Assembly: GCA_013112725.1 (NCBI GenBank)
Contig: JABFFZ010000048.1
Location: 1 to 42,920, forward strand
DNA from: Chloroflexota bacterium
GTDB taxonomy: Bacteria > Chloroflexota > Anaerolineae > Promineifilales > Promineifilaceae
Length of the DNA stretch: 42,920 nucleotides
Direction: 5' to 3'
A program made the translations under genes and the position numbers. Below, in pieces: positions 6,233 through 16,307 of the stretch. Each line of letters opens with the position of its first letter. Position 1 is the stretch's first letter. The notes below the pieces were generated by a model. The model was not told the origin of the DNA. It worked only from the letters and a program-made list of their open reading frames with translations, and made no database searches.

Positions 6233-8521
6233 TCACCTCATCACCCCCATGCCAATCATTTGCCGGTACACGGCCGTGAATTGCCGCGCCATCTCAATAT
6301 GGGTGAATTTTTGCAGCAGCCGCTGCCGGCCGGCCATGCCCAGTTCATGCAATTTATCAGGCGATTGCAGCAAGGTGAGCATGGCTTCGGCCAGGGCGTC
6401 GGGCGCTTCCGGTTCCACCAGCAAACCGGTGACGCCATGTTCCACCACTTCAGGAATGCCCCCGGCGGCGCAGCCAATCACCGGTTTGGCATAATTCATC
6501 GCCTCCAGATAAATCAGCCCAAACGATTCATACAGCGAGGGGGCCACAAATAAATCGCAGTTCTGGTAATGCTGCTGTAAGGCATCTTCACTCACCGCGC
6601 CGGTAAAGTGGACGCGCCCGGCCAATGCCGGGTACTGACGCTGAAAGGTGGCGGCGTAATCTGCGCCATGCCGCGCCAGAAAACCATCCTGGTGGCTGTT
6701 ATCGGCGCCCACAATCACAAACCGGACATGCGGCAGCCGCGCAGCCACGCGGGGAATGGCGGCGAAGAGGTCGCGGATGCCTTTGCGTTTTTCCAGCCGC
6801 CCCACGTAGAGAACGGTGAGAGCATCCGGGGGATTTTGGTGGTCAAACGGCCGTACCATCTCGTCCGGCACGGGCACAATGCCATGGGGGATGATGGTCA
6901 GGCGATCAGGCCGGGGGGTGAAGTCATACACTTTCTGCACGGCCGTCACCGTCGCCTGTGAATTGGGAATCAGGTAAGCCGCGTGCTGGATCAGGCTTTG
7001 TTCCATCTCTGCCAACAGACGGGAGTCGGTGTCGGTGTTTTGCTGGATACCGGCGATTTGTTTAACGGCCGTTTGCAGCCGCAGCGCCACCGGGATTTCG
7101 CCGGACACGGCCGTGACCAGCCCATCCATCTGCCACAGAGGCGAATCTACCACCTGAATGCCGTCATTCAACATCAGGCGGCGCACCTGTTCGTAGACGG
7201 CGTGGCTGTAATTGAGGACATTGTGCAGGCGGGGAAACAGGCGGTAATGGCCGTAACGCCGCGTCTGAAAGGGCGTCTGGTGAACATACGCGCCATCGTA
7301 AAAAGAGACCGCGTCACTTTCGCCGCGCGTGATCACGTGGACGGTGTGACCCAGTTCAAACAACCCTTGCGCCATCAGGTGGGTGTGGCGGCCTACCCCT
7401 TCGTACTGGTGCGGCGGGTAAGCCATGCTCAACAGGCAAATGCGCAGCGGTGGTTCCACCAGCGTAATCTGGGGCTGCCGCCCACTGAGGGGATCAACAG
7501 CAGGCTGCACGGCCGAGGTCTCATTTTGAAAAGGGAGAATGCGTTCGTTTGGGTGGGGCATTTGATTGATTGTTTCCGGGGACAGCCGTTTTACCGGGCG
7601 GCGCAGGCCGTAATAGGAGCCGCTGAACGCCCCACGTGCCTCTTGCAGCCGCATCCGCCAATGCTGCCCGGCGGTAATGAGCCGCTGGCGGCGCAAATGA
7701 GAATACCAGAGTAGATGGCCGTGCCACAAATGCAGGCAGCGGCGGAAAATATCGGCACGGCCGTTGCCGCCCAACGGCCCATTTTTCAGGCTGAAATAAA
7801 AAGCGGCTTTGGTTTGAATCCACCAGTTACCCAAAGAGGTATTGACGGCGCGGTTGCGGCTGGAAGCGGGCACATGGTAGACCACCGTCTCTTTGACCGG
7901 GTGGACCAGTTTGCCCTGGTTCACCAGCCGTAGGGCTATGTCGGTATCGTCGTAGACCCACTGGTAGAACTCGTCAAACCCGCCCACCGCCAGCAAATCC
8001 TGACGGCGAAAGACCATGTTGGTGCCCATCATACGGCCGTGCCACTGATACCCCTCACCCGGCGGCACAATGGCTTCCAGCCATGAACTGCGCACATCCA
8101 CCTGCTCCGCCAGACCAGAGGCGACGCCAATGTGGTGCTGGATGAGTGGTTTGTCCGGGTGAATGCGGTACACCTTGCCACCCGTCCCGGCCAACAGCGG
8201 GTCGGCAAAGAGGCGGTTGAGCTGCGCCAGCCAATGGTGGCTGGGCACAGCATCATCGTCAATAAAGGCCACCAGGTCGCCGCGCGCCGCCAGCAGGCCG
8301 ATATTGCGGGACTGGCTGAGATTGGCGGTGGGGCAGCGGTGCAGATGAATACGGCCGTCATATGCCGCCAACATCTCTACGGTATTGTCTCTGGTTGGCC
8401 CCACCACCACAATCACCTCAAAATGGGGGTATGACTGGCTTTCCAGGGCGCGCAATAAGGTGTGCAGCGGCCTGACACGATCAATGGTATTCACCACCAG
8501 CGAGAAAGTGTGCTCAACCAT
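6233..8521 (-). CDS. Bifunctional glycosyltransferase, GT2-GT4 fusion
   Basis: A 762-residue protein with two catalytic domains. Residues 1-300 form a GT-A family 2 domain: FSLVVNTIDRVRPL start, the metal-binding DDD in VAFIDDDAVP near residue 92, and MMGTNMVFRRQDL. A linker of about 50 residues follows. Residues 355-755 form a GT-B family 4 domain: ICLLSMAYPPHQYEGVGRH, TVLYVGRLEKRKG, and YESFGLIYLEAMNYAKPVIG with a complete EX7E. Such fusions usually add two consecutive sugars of one repeat unit. It sits in the middle of the glycan cluster, one base before the next gene and 21 bases after the preceding one. Both domains look intact. Sugars are unknown. Confidence 0.9.
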   Translation of the reverse strand: MVEHTFSLVVNTIDRVRPLHTLLRALESQSYPHFEVIVVVGPTRDNTVEMLAAYDGRIHLHRCPTANLSQSRNIGLLAARGDLVAFIDDDAVPSHHWLAQLNRLFADPLLAGTGGKVYRIHPDKPLIQHHIGVASGLAEQVDVRSSWLEAIVPPGEGYQWHGRMMGTNMVFRRQDLLAVGGFDEFYQWVYDDTDIALRLVNQGKLVHPVKETVVYHVPASSRNRAVNTSLGNWWIQTKAAFYFSLKNGPLGGNGRADIFRRCLHLWHGHLLWYSHLRRQRLITAGQHWRMRLQEARGAFSGSYYGLRRPVKRLSPETINQMPHPNERILPFQNETSAVQPAVDPLSGRQPQITLVEPPLRICLLSMAYPPHQYEGVGRHTHLMAQGLFELGHTVHVITRGESDAVSFYDGAYVHQTPFQTRRYGHYRLFPRLHNVLNYSHAVYEQVRRLMLNDGIQVVDSPLWQMDGLVTAVSGEIPVALRLQTAVKQIAGIQQNTDTDSRLLAEMEQSLIQHAAYLIPNSQATVTAVQKVYDFTPRPDRLTIIPHGIVPVPDEMVRPFDHQNPPDALTVLYVGRLEKRKGIRDLFAAIPRVAARLPHVRFVIVGADNSHQDGFLARHGADYAATFQRQYPALAGRVHFTGAVSEDALQQHYQNCDLFVAPSLYESFGLIYLEAMNYAKPVIGCAAGGIPEVVEHGVTGLLVEPEAPDALAEAMLTLLQSPDKLHELGMAGRQRLLQKFTHIEMARQFTAVYRQMIGMGVMR

Positions 8522-8542
8522 AGGTGCTTTGCTGTGGCCGGT

Positions 8543-9838
8543 CTATGAACGTGCCACTTCTGCCTCATCTTGTTCATATTCATTCAATGTTTCCAACAGG
8601 CGCAGACGGTGGGTAAGCTGCTGCTCCACAAGCTGCTGCATTTGCGCCATTTCATCCAGGCGGGCCACATGCAGCGTGTTGAGTCTGGCCTGCAAGAAGT
8701 AGTCGCGCAGGGTGATGATGCTGAACGGCCGTTTCACCAACAGCCGCCACCAACGGCGTACGGCCGTTTCCGGCGATTGGTCGGTGGGATGGCGGAAATA
8801 AATACGCGCCAGTAACTCATATTCTTGCTGGCGCATGGTTTGCAGCGATTGGCGGCTGGCAGCCAATGGGACAGCCGTATCGCCGGGCTGCTGCCATTTT
8901 TCCCAGGCGCGCCGCGCCAGTTCGCCAAAACCGACGCTGAGATGGCGGGCCTGGGCGGGGGATGTGGTCACGTCCAGATCGCGCTGGCGCGCGGCCAGAA
9001 TAGCCGGCAAATGGCGCACGGTGTGGCGGGCAGCTACCAGACGGCCAATGGTCTGGTCGTGGTAGGCGTCGGCCGCAATGGCAGCCGTTTCCGCTTGAAA
9101 AAAGGCGGCCAGGTCGGCAGCAAAATGTTTGCAGATGAAGCGGTAGCGGGAACGGTGCTGCTGGATGGTATGGCGCACCGGGTCTTTTTGCCACTGGCGG
9201 CTGCTGAAGAGATGGGTTCCCGCCAGCGCCGGGGTGTAAAGGATTTCAAACCCCTTGTGGCGCGTGCGGTAGCAGTAGTCGCTTTCTTCAAAGTAGGCGG
9301 GATAAAAGCCCTCGTCCATAGGGCCAACCTGTTCCCAAATAGTGCGGCGCAGGGCAAACAAGGCGCCGGTCACATAGTCGGCAGGTTGCGCATGGCCGTC
9401 AGTGGGCACGGCCGTCAGGTGTGCCCCATACCCGGCTGGTTTTTGGACGGCAGCGCCGGCGTGGTTGACAGAACCGTCAGCGTTGTATAGGGTGCCGCCG
9501 AGGATACCGGCGGTGGGGTGTTGGGCAAAGGTTTCGGCGACGGCCGTGAGCCAGCCTTCATGCACCAGGCAATCCTGGTTGAGCAGCAGGAATACGTCAC
9601 CCTGGGCTGCCTGCATCCCGGCATTGACGCCCCCGGCAAAACCGAGGTTCACCGGCTGGGGCAGCAGGCGTACCTGGGGGAACTGCACGGCAATGAGTGC
9701 AGCCGCGCCATCTGGGGAGCCGTTATCCACACAAATGATTTCGTGGAGGGCGGGGGTGGCATGTTGGGTCACGGCCGTCAGGCATTGCCCAATAACCTCT
9801 TCCCCATACCACACCGGAATAATAACCGAGACGCGCAT
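8543..9838 (-). CDS. Glycosyltransferase family 2 (rhamnosyltransferase-like)
   Basis: A 431-residue GT-A protein. VSVIIPVWYGEEVIGQCL opens the fold, ICVDNGSPDG binds the nucleotide, LLNQDCLV near residue 90 supplies the metal site, and GPMDEGFYPAYFEESDYCYR near 195-215 is the acceptor and catalytic-base region typical of the dTDP-rhamnosyltransferase-like subgroup. The C-terminal 170 residues are helical and not recognised; they may bind an acceptor or membrane partner. It is separated from the upstream beta-helix gene by 7 bases and from the downstream fusion gene by 21 bases, so it belongs to one operon. Confidence 0.9.
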   Translation of the reverse strand: MRVSVIIPVWYGEEVIGQCLTAVTQHATPALHEIICVDNGSPDGAAALIAVQFPQVRLLPQPVNLGFAGGVNAGMQAAQGDVFLLLNQDCLVHEGWLTAVAETFAQHPTAGILGGTLYNADGSVNHAGAAVQKPAGYGAHLTAVPTDGHAQPADYVTGALFALRRTIWEQVGPMDEGFYPAYFEESDYCYRTRHKGFEILYTPALAGTHLFSSRQWQKDPVRHTIQQHRSRYRFICKHFAADLAAFFQAETAAIAADAYHDQTIGRLVAARHTVRHLPAILAARQRDLDVTTSPAQARHLSVGFGELARRAWEKWQQPGDTAVPLAASRQSLQTMRQQEYELLARIYFRHPTDQSPETAVRRWWRLLVKRPFSIITLRDYFLQARLNTLHVARLDEMAQMQQLVEQQLTHRLRLLETLNEYEQDEAEVARS

Positions 9839-9845
9839 CAGTGAA

Positions 9846-11906
9846 CTACTTTGTCACCAGGGGCAGGAATACCTGCCGGTCGGTGGGAGAGGCAGTAATG
9901 GTGTTGGATGTGCCAATCGTGACGCCGCTTCCATTTCGGGCCTCTACGCGAATGGTGTAATCGGCATAGTTGGTGAGGCCGGTGAGGGTAACGTTGGTGG
10001 TCAAGCCCACCGAAAACGAAGTGCCCTGCGTGGGGGGAGCCGCGCCGGGGCCGGGTGTGACCAATACCTGATACTGCTCCAAACCGATCAACAGGCCCGG
10101 CACGGCCGTCCAGTTCAGCCACAACAAGCCATCACCAGGGCTGGCGCGTAGGGTGAGCGGCACAAATTCGTCCGCACCCACATCGGGCGAGGGCAGTAAA
10201 GTACGGCTCTGGTTGTCAATGTCTACGGCCATGCTGCTGCCGGTGGCCTGGTTGATCGCGGCGGAACTGCTGGTGATATGATAATCATAATCCGGCGCCC
10301 CCGGTGAGAGAAAAGCGGGATCGCCGCTGAAGCTGGTGGTTGTACCATTAAAAACGCCGCCGCCGCCGGTATCGCTGGCATTACCAAAAAAGAGATTTTT
10401 ATTCAGGTTGACGGTATTGCCCGGCTGCGCATGAATGGCGTTTGTGGGAGAGTATTGGGTGTGGTCAGCAATGATACTGTAGGAGAGGTTGATGCTGCCA
10501 TTGTTGATGACCACCAGACCGGTGCCCTGCATGGGCGCTGCCCCCAGCCGGTTGCGGGCAAAGGTGGAATGGGTGACATTGATATTGGCGAAGTTGGCAA
10601 AAATGCCGCCGCCGCCGCCGCCGGGCGGCGTACCCTGGCTGCCCATTTCCGCCAGATTGTCGGCAAAAATGGCGTTGGCAATGTTCACCTCGGAGAAACC
10701 GGCAATGTAATAACCGGCGCCCCCACCGGAACCGGCGCGGATCTGGCCGTTGCCGCCGCGAGCGACGTTATGAACCACTCGCACCCGATCCAGCTCAATA
10801 TCAGCCGTGCCGGTAGAGATGCCGCCGCCCAGAGCCAACCCGGAGCCTGGGTTTTCATTACGGCCGTTTCCCCCCAATGCCAGGTTATCAACCATATTCA
10901 CATCTTTCAGAATGAGCTGGGCAACTTCGGCAAACATACCACCGCCAAACGCACCGCCGGCGTCACCATTGGGCGTATCTCCGCCAATGGCCCGGTTATC
11001 ATAGATTTCCAGGTGATGGGCGTTGATGATGCTGCCAATCTGAAAAGCCACGCCCCCTCCCTGGGCATCAGAATTGTTGTTGCCGCTCACGCCGGAACCG
11101 TTCGAATTGCCGCCCACGGCCAGATTGTCGCGGAAGGTCAGGTAACCGCCGCTCATATCTGTCTGGAACGTATACAGACCACCGCCAATGGCATACCCAC
11201 CCCGGTTCACACCGCTGCCACCGCGAGCTTCATTGTTTTCAAAGATGATGTACTCCAGCGTGGCCGGATTGGTGGCGCGAATAGCCAGACCGCCGCCGCC
11301 GGCAGCACCACCGTAGTCATTGTTGGTGCTGCCGCCAATGGCCTGATTGTTTTTGAAGATCATGTGGCGCATGGTTGTCTGGGCGCGGTCTACCAAAATG
11401 CCGCCGCCAAAGGCAAAAGTGACGTTATCTGCGCCGCTGCTGGCACCTTGCACCCGCCCATTTTGAATAGTGAACCCTTCCATATGCACGGAGCCGCTGC
11501 TATTTGTGACCGAGTAGATATACATGACACGCTGTATATTCTGACCATCAATAATGGTGACATTGGCGGTAGGGTCGGCGCTGGCCCAGTTGCCATTGGC
11601 ATAACCACCCAATATGGTCAAATGTTTGTTTTCGATGCAAAGGAAGGCAGATTGCACACCTAAGGAGCAACTCTGGCTTCCTGCGTAGGTTCCGGCTGCT
11701 ACCAGAATGGTATCCCCATTCGCGGCCAGGTTGACGGCCTGTTGAATGGTGCGGCAAGGCTCGGCGGCCGAACCACAGGTGGGGCTGTCGGCGCCGGTAG
11801 GCGAGACGCGGTAGATGGTGGCTTGAGGAGCGGCAAAAACGGTGGTTATGTATAACAACCCCAACACGAGGCCCGTTAATAACGGCAATTTACCGGGACG
11901 GTTCAT
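9846..11906 (-). CDS. Secreted parallel beta-helix protein with FnIII-like domain
   Basis: A 686-residue secreted protein. The signal peptide is about 1-25 (LLTGLVLGLLYITTVFA, cleavage near A-P). Then comes a pectate-lyase-like start (PCRTIQQAVNLAANGDTILV), followed by a long Gly/Asn-rich parallel beta-helix to about 520 in which GGG-containing turns recur every 20-30 residues. A choice-of-anchor-Q-like segment follows (INQATGSS, DVGADEF), then a fibronectin-III-like domain (about 585-675). The protein ends in VFLPLVTK. No catalytic residues of a polysaccharide lyase are evident, so a structural or adhesive role is more likely. It lies inside the glycan operon, 7 bases before the GT2 gene, and may be glycosylated by it. 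The second beta-helix protein (16348-18219) shares the tail motif. Confidence 0.88.
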   Translation of the reverse strand: MNRPGKLPLLTGLVLGLLYITTVFAAPQATIYRVSPTGADSPTCGSAAEPCRTIQQAVNLAANGDTILVAAGTYAGSQSCSLGVQSAFLCIENKHLTILGGYANGNWASADPTANVTIIDGQNIQRVMYIYSVTNSSGSVHMEGFTIQNGRVQGASSGADNVTFAFGGGILVDRAQTTMRHMIFKNNQAIGGSTNNDYGGAAGGGGLAIRATNPATLEYIIFENNEARGGSGVNRGGYAIGGGLYTFQTDMSGGYLTFRDNLAVGGNSNGSGVSGNNNSDAQGGGVAFQIGSIINAHHLEIYDNRAIGGDTPNGDAGGAFGGGMFAEVAQLILKDVNMVDNLALGGNGRNENPGSGLALGGGISTGTADIELDRVRVVHNVARGGNGQIRAGSGGGAGYYIAGFSEVNIANAIFADNLAEMGSQGTPPGGGGGGIFANFANINVTHSTFARNRLGAAPMQGTGLVVINNGSINLSYSIIADHTQYSPTNAIHAQPGNTVNLNKNLFFGNASDTGGGGVFNGTTTSFSGDPAFLSPGAPDYDYHITSSSAAINQATGSSMAVDIDNQSRTLLPSPDVGADEFVPLTLRASPGDGLLWLNWTAVPGLLIGLEQYQVLVTPGPGAAPPTQGTSFSVGLTTNVTLTGLTNYADYTIRVEARNGSGVTIGTSNTITASPTDRQVFLPLVTK

Positions 11907-11930
11907 ATAAATCAGTCTCCATAATAAGTG

Positions 11931-12719
11931 TTACTGTTTGAGGACGTAATAGGTGTAACTGTTCCAGGCAGGGCCGGCCCAGGTGTCGGGCTTGATTTCT
12001 TTGACCACCCCACCGGATTGGGTCAACAATGTGAGAACTTCTTCCTGGGGGATGGCGTGCATTTCCATGCGCGGCTGGAATGGTTTATCGGCCGGTGGCG
12101 GTGGTGGGGGGGTAAGACGGTGGCGGACACGGCCGTACCAGCGACGTATCTGCTGCCTGAGCGATTGGCGTGGCGATGCAGGTGGGGCCGGGCGGGGCGA
12201 TGGCGGGTTCGCCAATTCTGCCGGAAGCTGGAAAACCAGCAGGCCATCAGGGGCTAACACTCGCATAAATTCCTGAATGTAGCGGCGGCTGTAGGTGGGT
12301 TGCATGTGTTGTAGGACGATCACGGTGTAGATGAAGTCAAACTGGTTGTCGGCAAACAGGCTTAAATTGTCCGCTTCGTTCAGATGATACTGACATTTAT
12401 CCCCGTGGCGGTTAAATGCCCGCGCCGCCTCAATCATCGAAGGGGCAATGTCCACACCATGACATTCATCAAAATGCAGGCAAAGCGCCTGGGTGAGCCG
12501 GCCAACACCACAGCCAAAATCCAGGGCACGGCCGTGACGCAGTTCAATACCCAGCGCCTTGACGATTGCCATTTGCTCGCCTATTTCTTGCTCCCCATTT
12601 TGAAAAAAGAGATCCGGGTCCCATTTGCCCCCTTTCAATTCTGGTACGGTCAAAATGGCCCATAGTGGGTCTTCCGCGCCATAGGCATTCCAATGTTTTT
12701 GCAGTTCTTTTAGTTCCAT
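11931..12719 (-). CDS. SAM-dependent methyltransferase, class I
   Basis: A 262-residue Rossmann methyltransferase. Motif I ALDFGCGVGRLTQAL is near 65-79, the acidic motif II CHGVDIAPSMIEAA near 86-99, and motif IV/V FDFIYTVIVLQHM near 127-139, followed by RVLAPDGLLVFQLP. The C-terminal half has a Pro-rich linker and a basic patch before a final beta region. It probably methylates a sugar or another small acceptor of the glycan built by this cluster; that is inferred from position between the beta-helix gene (24-base gap) and the sulfotransferase gene (38-base gap). The exact substrate is unknown. Confidence 0.85.
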   Translation of the reverse strand: MELKELQKHWNAYGAEDPLWAILTVPELKGGKWDPDLFFQNGEQEIGEQMAIVKALGIELRHGRALDFGCGVGRLTQALCLHFDECHGVDIAPSMIEAARAFNRHGDKCQYHLNEADNLSLFADNQFDFIYTVIVLQHMQPTYSRRYIQEFMRVLAPDGLLVFQLPAELANPPSPRPAPPASPRQSLRQQIRRWYGRVRHRLTPPPPPPADKPFQPRMEMHAIPQEEVLTLLTQSGGVVKEIKPDTWAGPAWNSYTYYVLKQ

Positions 12720-12757
12720 CGTTATCTCTATTTATCCAGTATTTGGGGTGATCAGCC

Positions 12758-13621
12758 TTATCTTTCAAGCAACTGCCGCAGCCAGCGCCGGACGGTGATG
12801 CGTTGCAAGCGATGACGCAGTTTTATGCCGTACCAGGTGAGCATGAGAAAACGGGTGTGGTGAATTTGGTAATATCGGTTTTCCCACTCCTCGTTCAAAG
12901 CGCCAGCCTGCTTCTGCAACCGCCTTTCGGCAAAGGTCAAGTCGGCCGGTATCGGAATATCCAGAAAATCTAAAATATCCACGGCCGTTTGCTCGTAATG
13001 GTGAACCAACTCTTCGTAAATCACTTTGAATGGCTGGATATTGTTTTCTTGAAAGTATTTCTCCCATCGCGCTTCTGCCTTTACCAGGGTTCGACGCAGT
13101 CGTTCTATGCCCTTGTATGTAAATGATGGCGCTTGAGGAGAAATGTGTGTTCTGCTGGAGATGGCGGCGTTCCCATGTTCGCCCCAAACATCTGTTTGCA
13201 AAGCTTTTGACCAGGAAATAGCCTGTTTTACCTTATCCTGGCGGATGAGCCAGATGTACTGTGGCTCATAAAAGAGGTCATCCAAAAGTTGTTTTTTGGT
13301 CAGATGGCGATAAGCAGGTAGTTGGCGATAGTTTTTCACAATCTGGGACAGGTATGTATCCATGATGGTAATGCCAAAGACACCGTTGGGTGTGCTGCCA
13401 AATTGTAAAACGAAGTCCCGAAATTCGGGTAACGTCATACAGCCGTATGTTTCCGCCACATGGCCCACTTCATTAGGCAAACGGCCGTTTGCGTCGCAAA
13501 TGAAATACTCATCCGGCTTACCGGCGATGCCCGTATTGGTCAGCGCTTCGCCCAACAGGTGGGTACCGCTGCGGGGCATGGCGCAAATGATATAAGAACG
13601 AGTAGGCGTCATTTTTGCCAT
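12758..13621 (-). CDS. Stf0-type sulfotransferase
   Basis: A 287-residue PAPS-dependent sulfotransferase. The 5'-phosphosulfate-binding loop CAMPRSGTHLLGEAL is at about 12-26, followed by the Stf0-like segment GIAGKPDEYF. QYIWLIRQDKVKQAISW near 120-136 is the 3'-phosphate-binding region. Stf0 of mycobacteria sulfates trehalose at the 2-position; other members sulfate sugars and glycolipids. In this cluster it most likely adds sulfate to a surface glycan. It starts 3 bases after the stop of the GT-C gene upstream. An in-frame ATG three codons later (13612) is an alternative start. Sulfated glycans are not commonly described in this phylum. Confidence 0.88.
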   Translation of the reverse strand: MAKMTPTRSYIICAMPRSGTHLLGEALTNTGIAGKPDEYFICDANGRLPNEVGHVAETYGCMTLPEFRDFVLQFGSTPNGVFGITIMDTYLSQIVKNYRQLPAYRHLTKKQLLDDLFYEPQYIWLIRQDKVKQAISWSKALQTDVWGEHGNAAISSRTHISPQAPSFTYKGIERLRRTLVKAEARWEKYFQENNIQPFKVIYEELVHHYEQTAVDILDFLDIPIPADLTFAERRLQKQAGALNEEWENRYYQIHHTRFLMLTWYGIKLRHRLQRITVRRWLRQLLER

Positions 13622-13624
13622 GTG

Positions 13625-16198
13625 CTATTTGATTGTAACCCAGTCAAGTAGAAAACCTAAGTCACGGCCGTCGGCGTTTACCCCCAGCGCCGCCGGATTG
13701 AACGTTTCGCTCACCAGCCGCAGCCGGGAGAGGCCATCGGTGGGCGCCGGTTGGCCGGTGAAGGTATATGTTTGCCAGGTAGCATCTGGGGTGAATTGGC
13801 CGATTTCACGGCCGTCCAGCCATACCGTCACCGGCGTGGGCGGTACTCCCTCCGGGCGGAAAATCTTGGCGTTCAGGCTGATGGTCAACGGGGCAGTACC
13901 GTTCAGCGGCAACGCCAATATCGCCTCCTCCTTTGTCCAGCGCATGGTAATGTCACCCGGCAACGGCTCTTTTGGGTAAAAACCAGACTCAATATAGGCG
14001 GCGTCCAATGTGCCCACATCTATATACCAGGGGGGAACGGCCGTCTCCAGAACAGCAGCAGGGGCCACATCATAGATTTCGATGCCATAATAGATGGTCT
14101 GGCGTTGGGCGGGATAACCGGTGAAGGTGTTTTGCAGCATGTCTACTTTAAGCGGAAACATAGCCACAGGTTTCAAAGCAAACATCTGGCGCACGGCCGT
14201 GGGAATGGGATCAATGGCGATGAACTGCAACGGCCGTCCCCTTTCCGCCGCATAAGCGGTCATCTCCTGCACAAAAGCGGCCAGTTCTGGGCCATTGCTG
14301 CGAATGGTGGCCACATCGTGCCCCCACAAAAAGCGCAGCGGCGTACCTACCCGGTCGGCAAATATTGACTCCGGCGGCTCGCTGATGATGATCAGCGCCT
14401 CTGGCTCCAACAAATCGTGAAAGGCGGTTAATTGGGCCACCGCGCCTGTAAGATCTGACCGAGGCAGCACATACCGGGATTGAAATAACAGTCCGGCTGC
14501 CAGTAGTACCGCCAGAGCTGCCGCTCCCGTGCGCGCCGCTACTGTCAGCCCTCGCTGCCCACGATACCGAAGCAGGGCGAAGATGGCAACGGCGGCAAAA
14601 ATCATCAACACCGGAATCACCACCGGCACATAACGGCGCATGGCATAAATGTGGTACGGTGTATTAAAAATGCGGTACACATATTGCACCGTTGTCAGCA
14701 GCCCCACGCTCAGGAACAACCCCATGCGCATCTGCAAACGGCGCAAGATAATCCAGGCCAGGCCGCCGGTTGCCAGCGCCAACCCCAACGGGGTCAGATA
14801 CCAGCCCAGGCGCAGCCAATTTTCACCATCCAGCACCGGCACGCTTTGTCCGCCGGGCCAGGTATTATAACTCTGAACCGGTTGCCAAACGGGCCGGACA
14901 AAATAGGCAAACAGGCTTAATCCCACCACACCGGCCGCCAGCAGCCAACGCAGGCGAGTTGACTGAGACATACGCTGCCAATATTCTCCATGCAGCCAGC
15001 CGCGCCACCAGGCCACCGCGATAGCAACTACCCCCAACAGGCCAGCCACGAACACAGCCGTCACCATCCCGGCCTGGTTCAATAGGCGAAAAACGCTGCT
15101 GTAGGTGTTCCACGTATACGGCCAGTTGAGCCACACCGCCGACAACACCGCATGAAGCAGCAGCAAGACTGAGGTGACCCCAAACCACGTCCACGCCCGT
15201 GACCAGCCACCCCGCAGCCAGCACAGCCCACAAAAAAGGGCCGCCACTGCCACCAGCAGCGGCAGATCAATGCGCGTCAAATTGGCCGCGCCCAGCATCA
15301 GCCCGCCAAAGATGCCCCAAATGGGGTCAGCCGGATGGTCATCCCACAGACGCTGCCAGGCCAGCAGCAGAGCAAACACCAACAGCAGCGTCAACGGTTC
15401 CGTGGTGGGATAACGGGCAAAGAAGATATGCGTGGCGGTCATGCCCAGCAGAAAGGCAGCCAGCAAAGCAATGCTGGCGTCAAACAATTTACGGGTGAGC
15501 AGGTACACAGCTACCAGGCTCAACATGCCCCACAACGGTGTTAGCAGTAAACCGCCGTAGAGTCCACCAAGGGACATGCCTATTGCCAGCAGCGCCGGAT
15601 GAAAGGGGAAGAATTGGGGGATGAGCCGTGCCGGATCATCGTCGTCTATGTACCAGCCTACAAATTGTAGGTAGCGCGTTTGCCATTCGGGCGGCTGCTG
15701 GCGCAGCGTTACGTCGGCATACTCACGCAGCAGGGGCGTCCATTCATCTTGAATAATGAAGTCGCCTGTTTGGGCCAGGGTGGCGGCAATGTTCATGTAA
15801 CCGCCGGCGTCGGCGCTGCCCATGATGTATTCATGCGGCCGAAAATAAAACAGAGCAAAGAGGGGCAGCAACAACAGCAACAACCAATCTTGCCATGACA
15901 GCGGGGAAAAGGAGGGGCGGAGGAACGGCCGTTGCCACACCAGCACCACACCAGATGTAAGAATCAACACGGCCGTAAGCCCGGTTAATGAAAACTGCCC
16001 AAACGAAGCCAGCAAAACCCCTACCCACCCGGCAAAAACGGCCACGCTGAGCAACGCTACCAATACCCCTTCCAACCAGTCTAGCTTATGCGGGGTATGG
16101 GCGCCGGCCCGTTTTGCCCAAACCAGTAAGGACACGGCAAATGCCGCCGCCAATCCGATCAAAAAAAGGAGCGTCATCAATCCATCAACCTGAAACAT
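13625..16198 (-). CDS. GT-C membrane glycosyltransferase (GT39/ArnT-like) with C-terminal beta domain
   Basis: An 857-residue polytopic protein. About a dozen hydrophobic helices fill residues 5-560; the first large outer loop holds the acidic SADAGGYMNIA motif, equivalent to the catalytic Asp region of GT-C enzymes that use polyprenyl-phosphate sugars. Residues 570-690 form a mixed soluble region (LIIISEPPESIFADRVG, FIAIDPIPTAVRQMF). The last 130 residues look like a carbohydrate-binding beta sandwich (MRWTKEEAILALPL ... LLDWVTIK). The active site and tail would face outward, so it may add a sugar after flipping of the lipid-linked intermediate. It is the first gene of the eight-gene cluster, 3 bases before the sulfotransferase. 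Confidence 0.85.
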   Translation of the reverse strand: MFQVDGLMTLLFLIGLAAAFAVSLLVWAKRAGAHTPHKLDWLEGVLVALLSVAVFAGWVGVLLASFGQFSLTGLTAVLILTSGVVLVWQRPFLRPSFSPLSWQDWLLLLLLPLFALFYFRPHEYIMGSADAGGYMNIAATLAQTGDFIIQDEWTPLLREYADVTLRQQPPEWQTRYLQFVGWYIDDDDPARLIPQFFPFHPALLAIGMSLGGLYGGLLLTPLWGMLSLVAVYLLTRKLFDASIALLAAFLLGMTATHIFFARYPTTEPLTLLLVFALLLAWQRLWDDHPADPIWGIFGGLMLGAANLTRIDLPLLVAVAALFCGLCWLRGGWSRAWTWFGVTSVLLLLHAVLSAVWLNWPYTWNTYSSVFRLLNQAGMVTAVFVAGLLGVVAIAVAWWRGWLHGEYWQRMSQSTRLRWLLAAGVVGLSLFAYFVRPVWQPVQSYNTWPGGQSVPVLDGENWLRLGWYLTPLGLALATGGLAWIILRRLQMRMGLFLSVGLLTTVQYVYRIFNTPYHIYAMRRYVPVVIPVLMIFAAVAIFALLRYRGQRGLTVAARTGAAALAVLLAAGLLFQSRYVLPRSDLTGAVAQLTAFHDLLEPEALIIISEPPESIFADRVGTPLRFLWGHDVATIRSNGPELAAFVQEMTAYAAERGRPLQFIAIDPIPTAVRQMFALKPVAMFPLKVDMLQNTFTGYPAQRQTIYYGIEIYDVAPAAVLETAVPPWYIDVGTLDAAYIESGFYPKEPLPGDITMRWTKEEAILALPLNGTAPLTISLNAKIFRPEGVPPTPVTVWLDGREIGQFTPDATWQTYTFTGQPAPTDGLSRLRLVSETFNPAALGVNADGRDLGFLLDWVTIK

Positions 16199-16307
16199 GC
16201 CTGACCTGCAAACTCATACTCATGCCGTCGTGCGTGCCCACGACAACGGCGGCAGAGTTTATCACAAATTGGCGTCAGGCGTTCAGGCTGTTGATTTATC
16301 ATTTACT

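Noticed and set aside
10431..11663. Long plus-strand open frame opposite the beta-helix gene
   Set aside because: It mirrors the Gly/Asn-rich codons of the real gene and has no domain or start signal.
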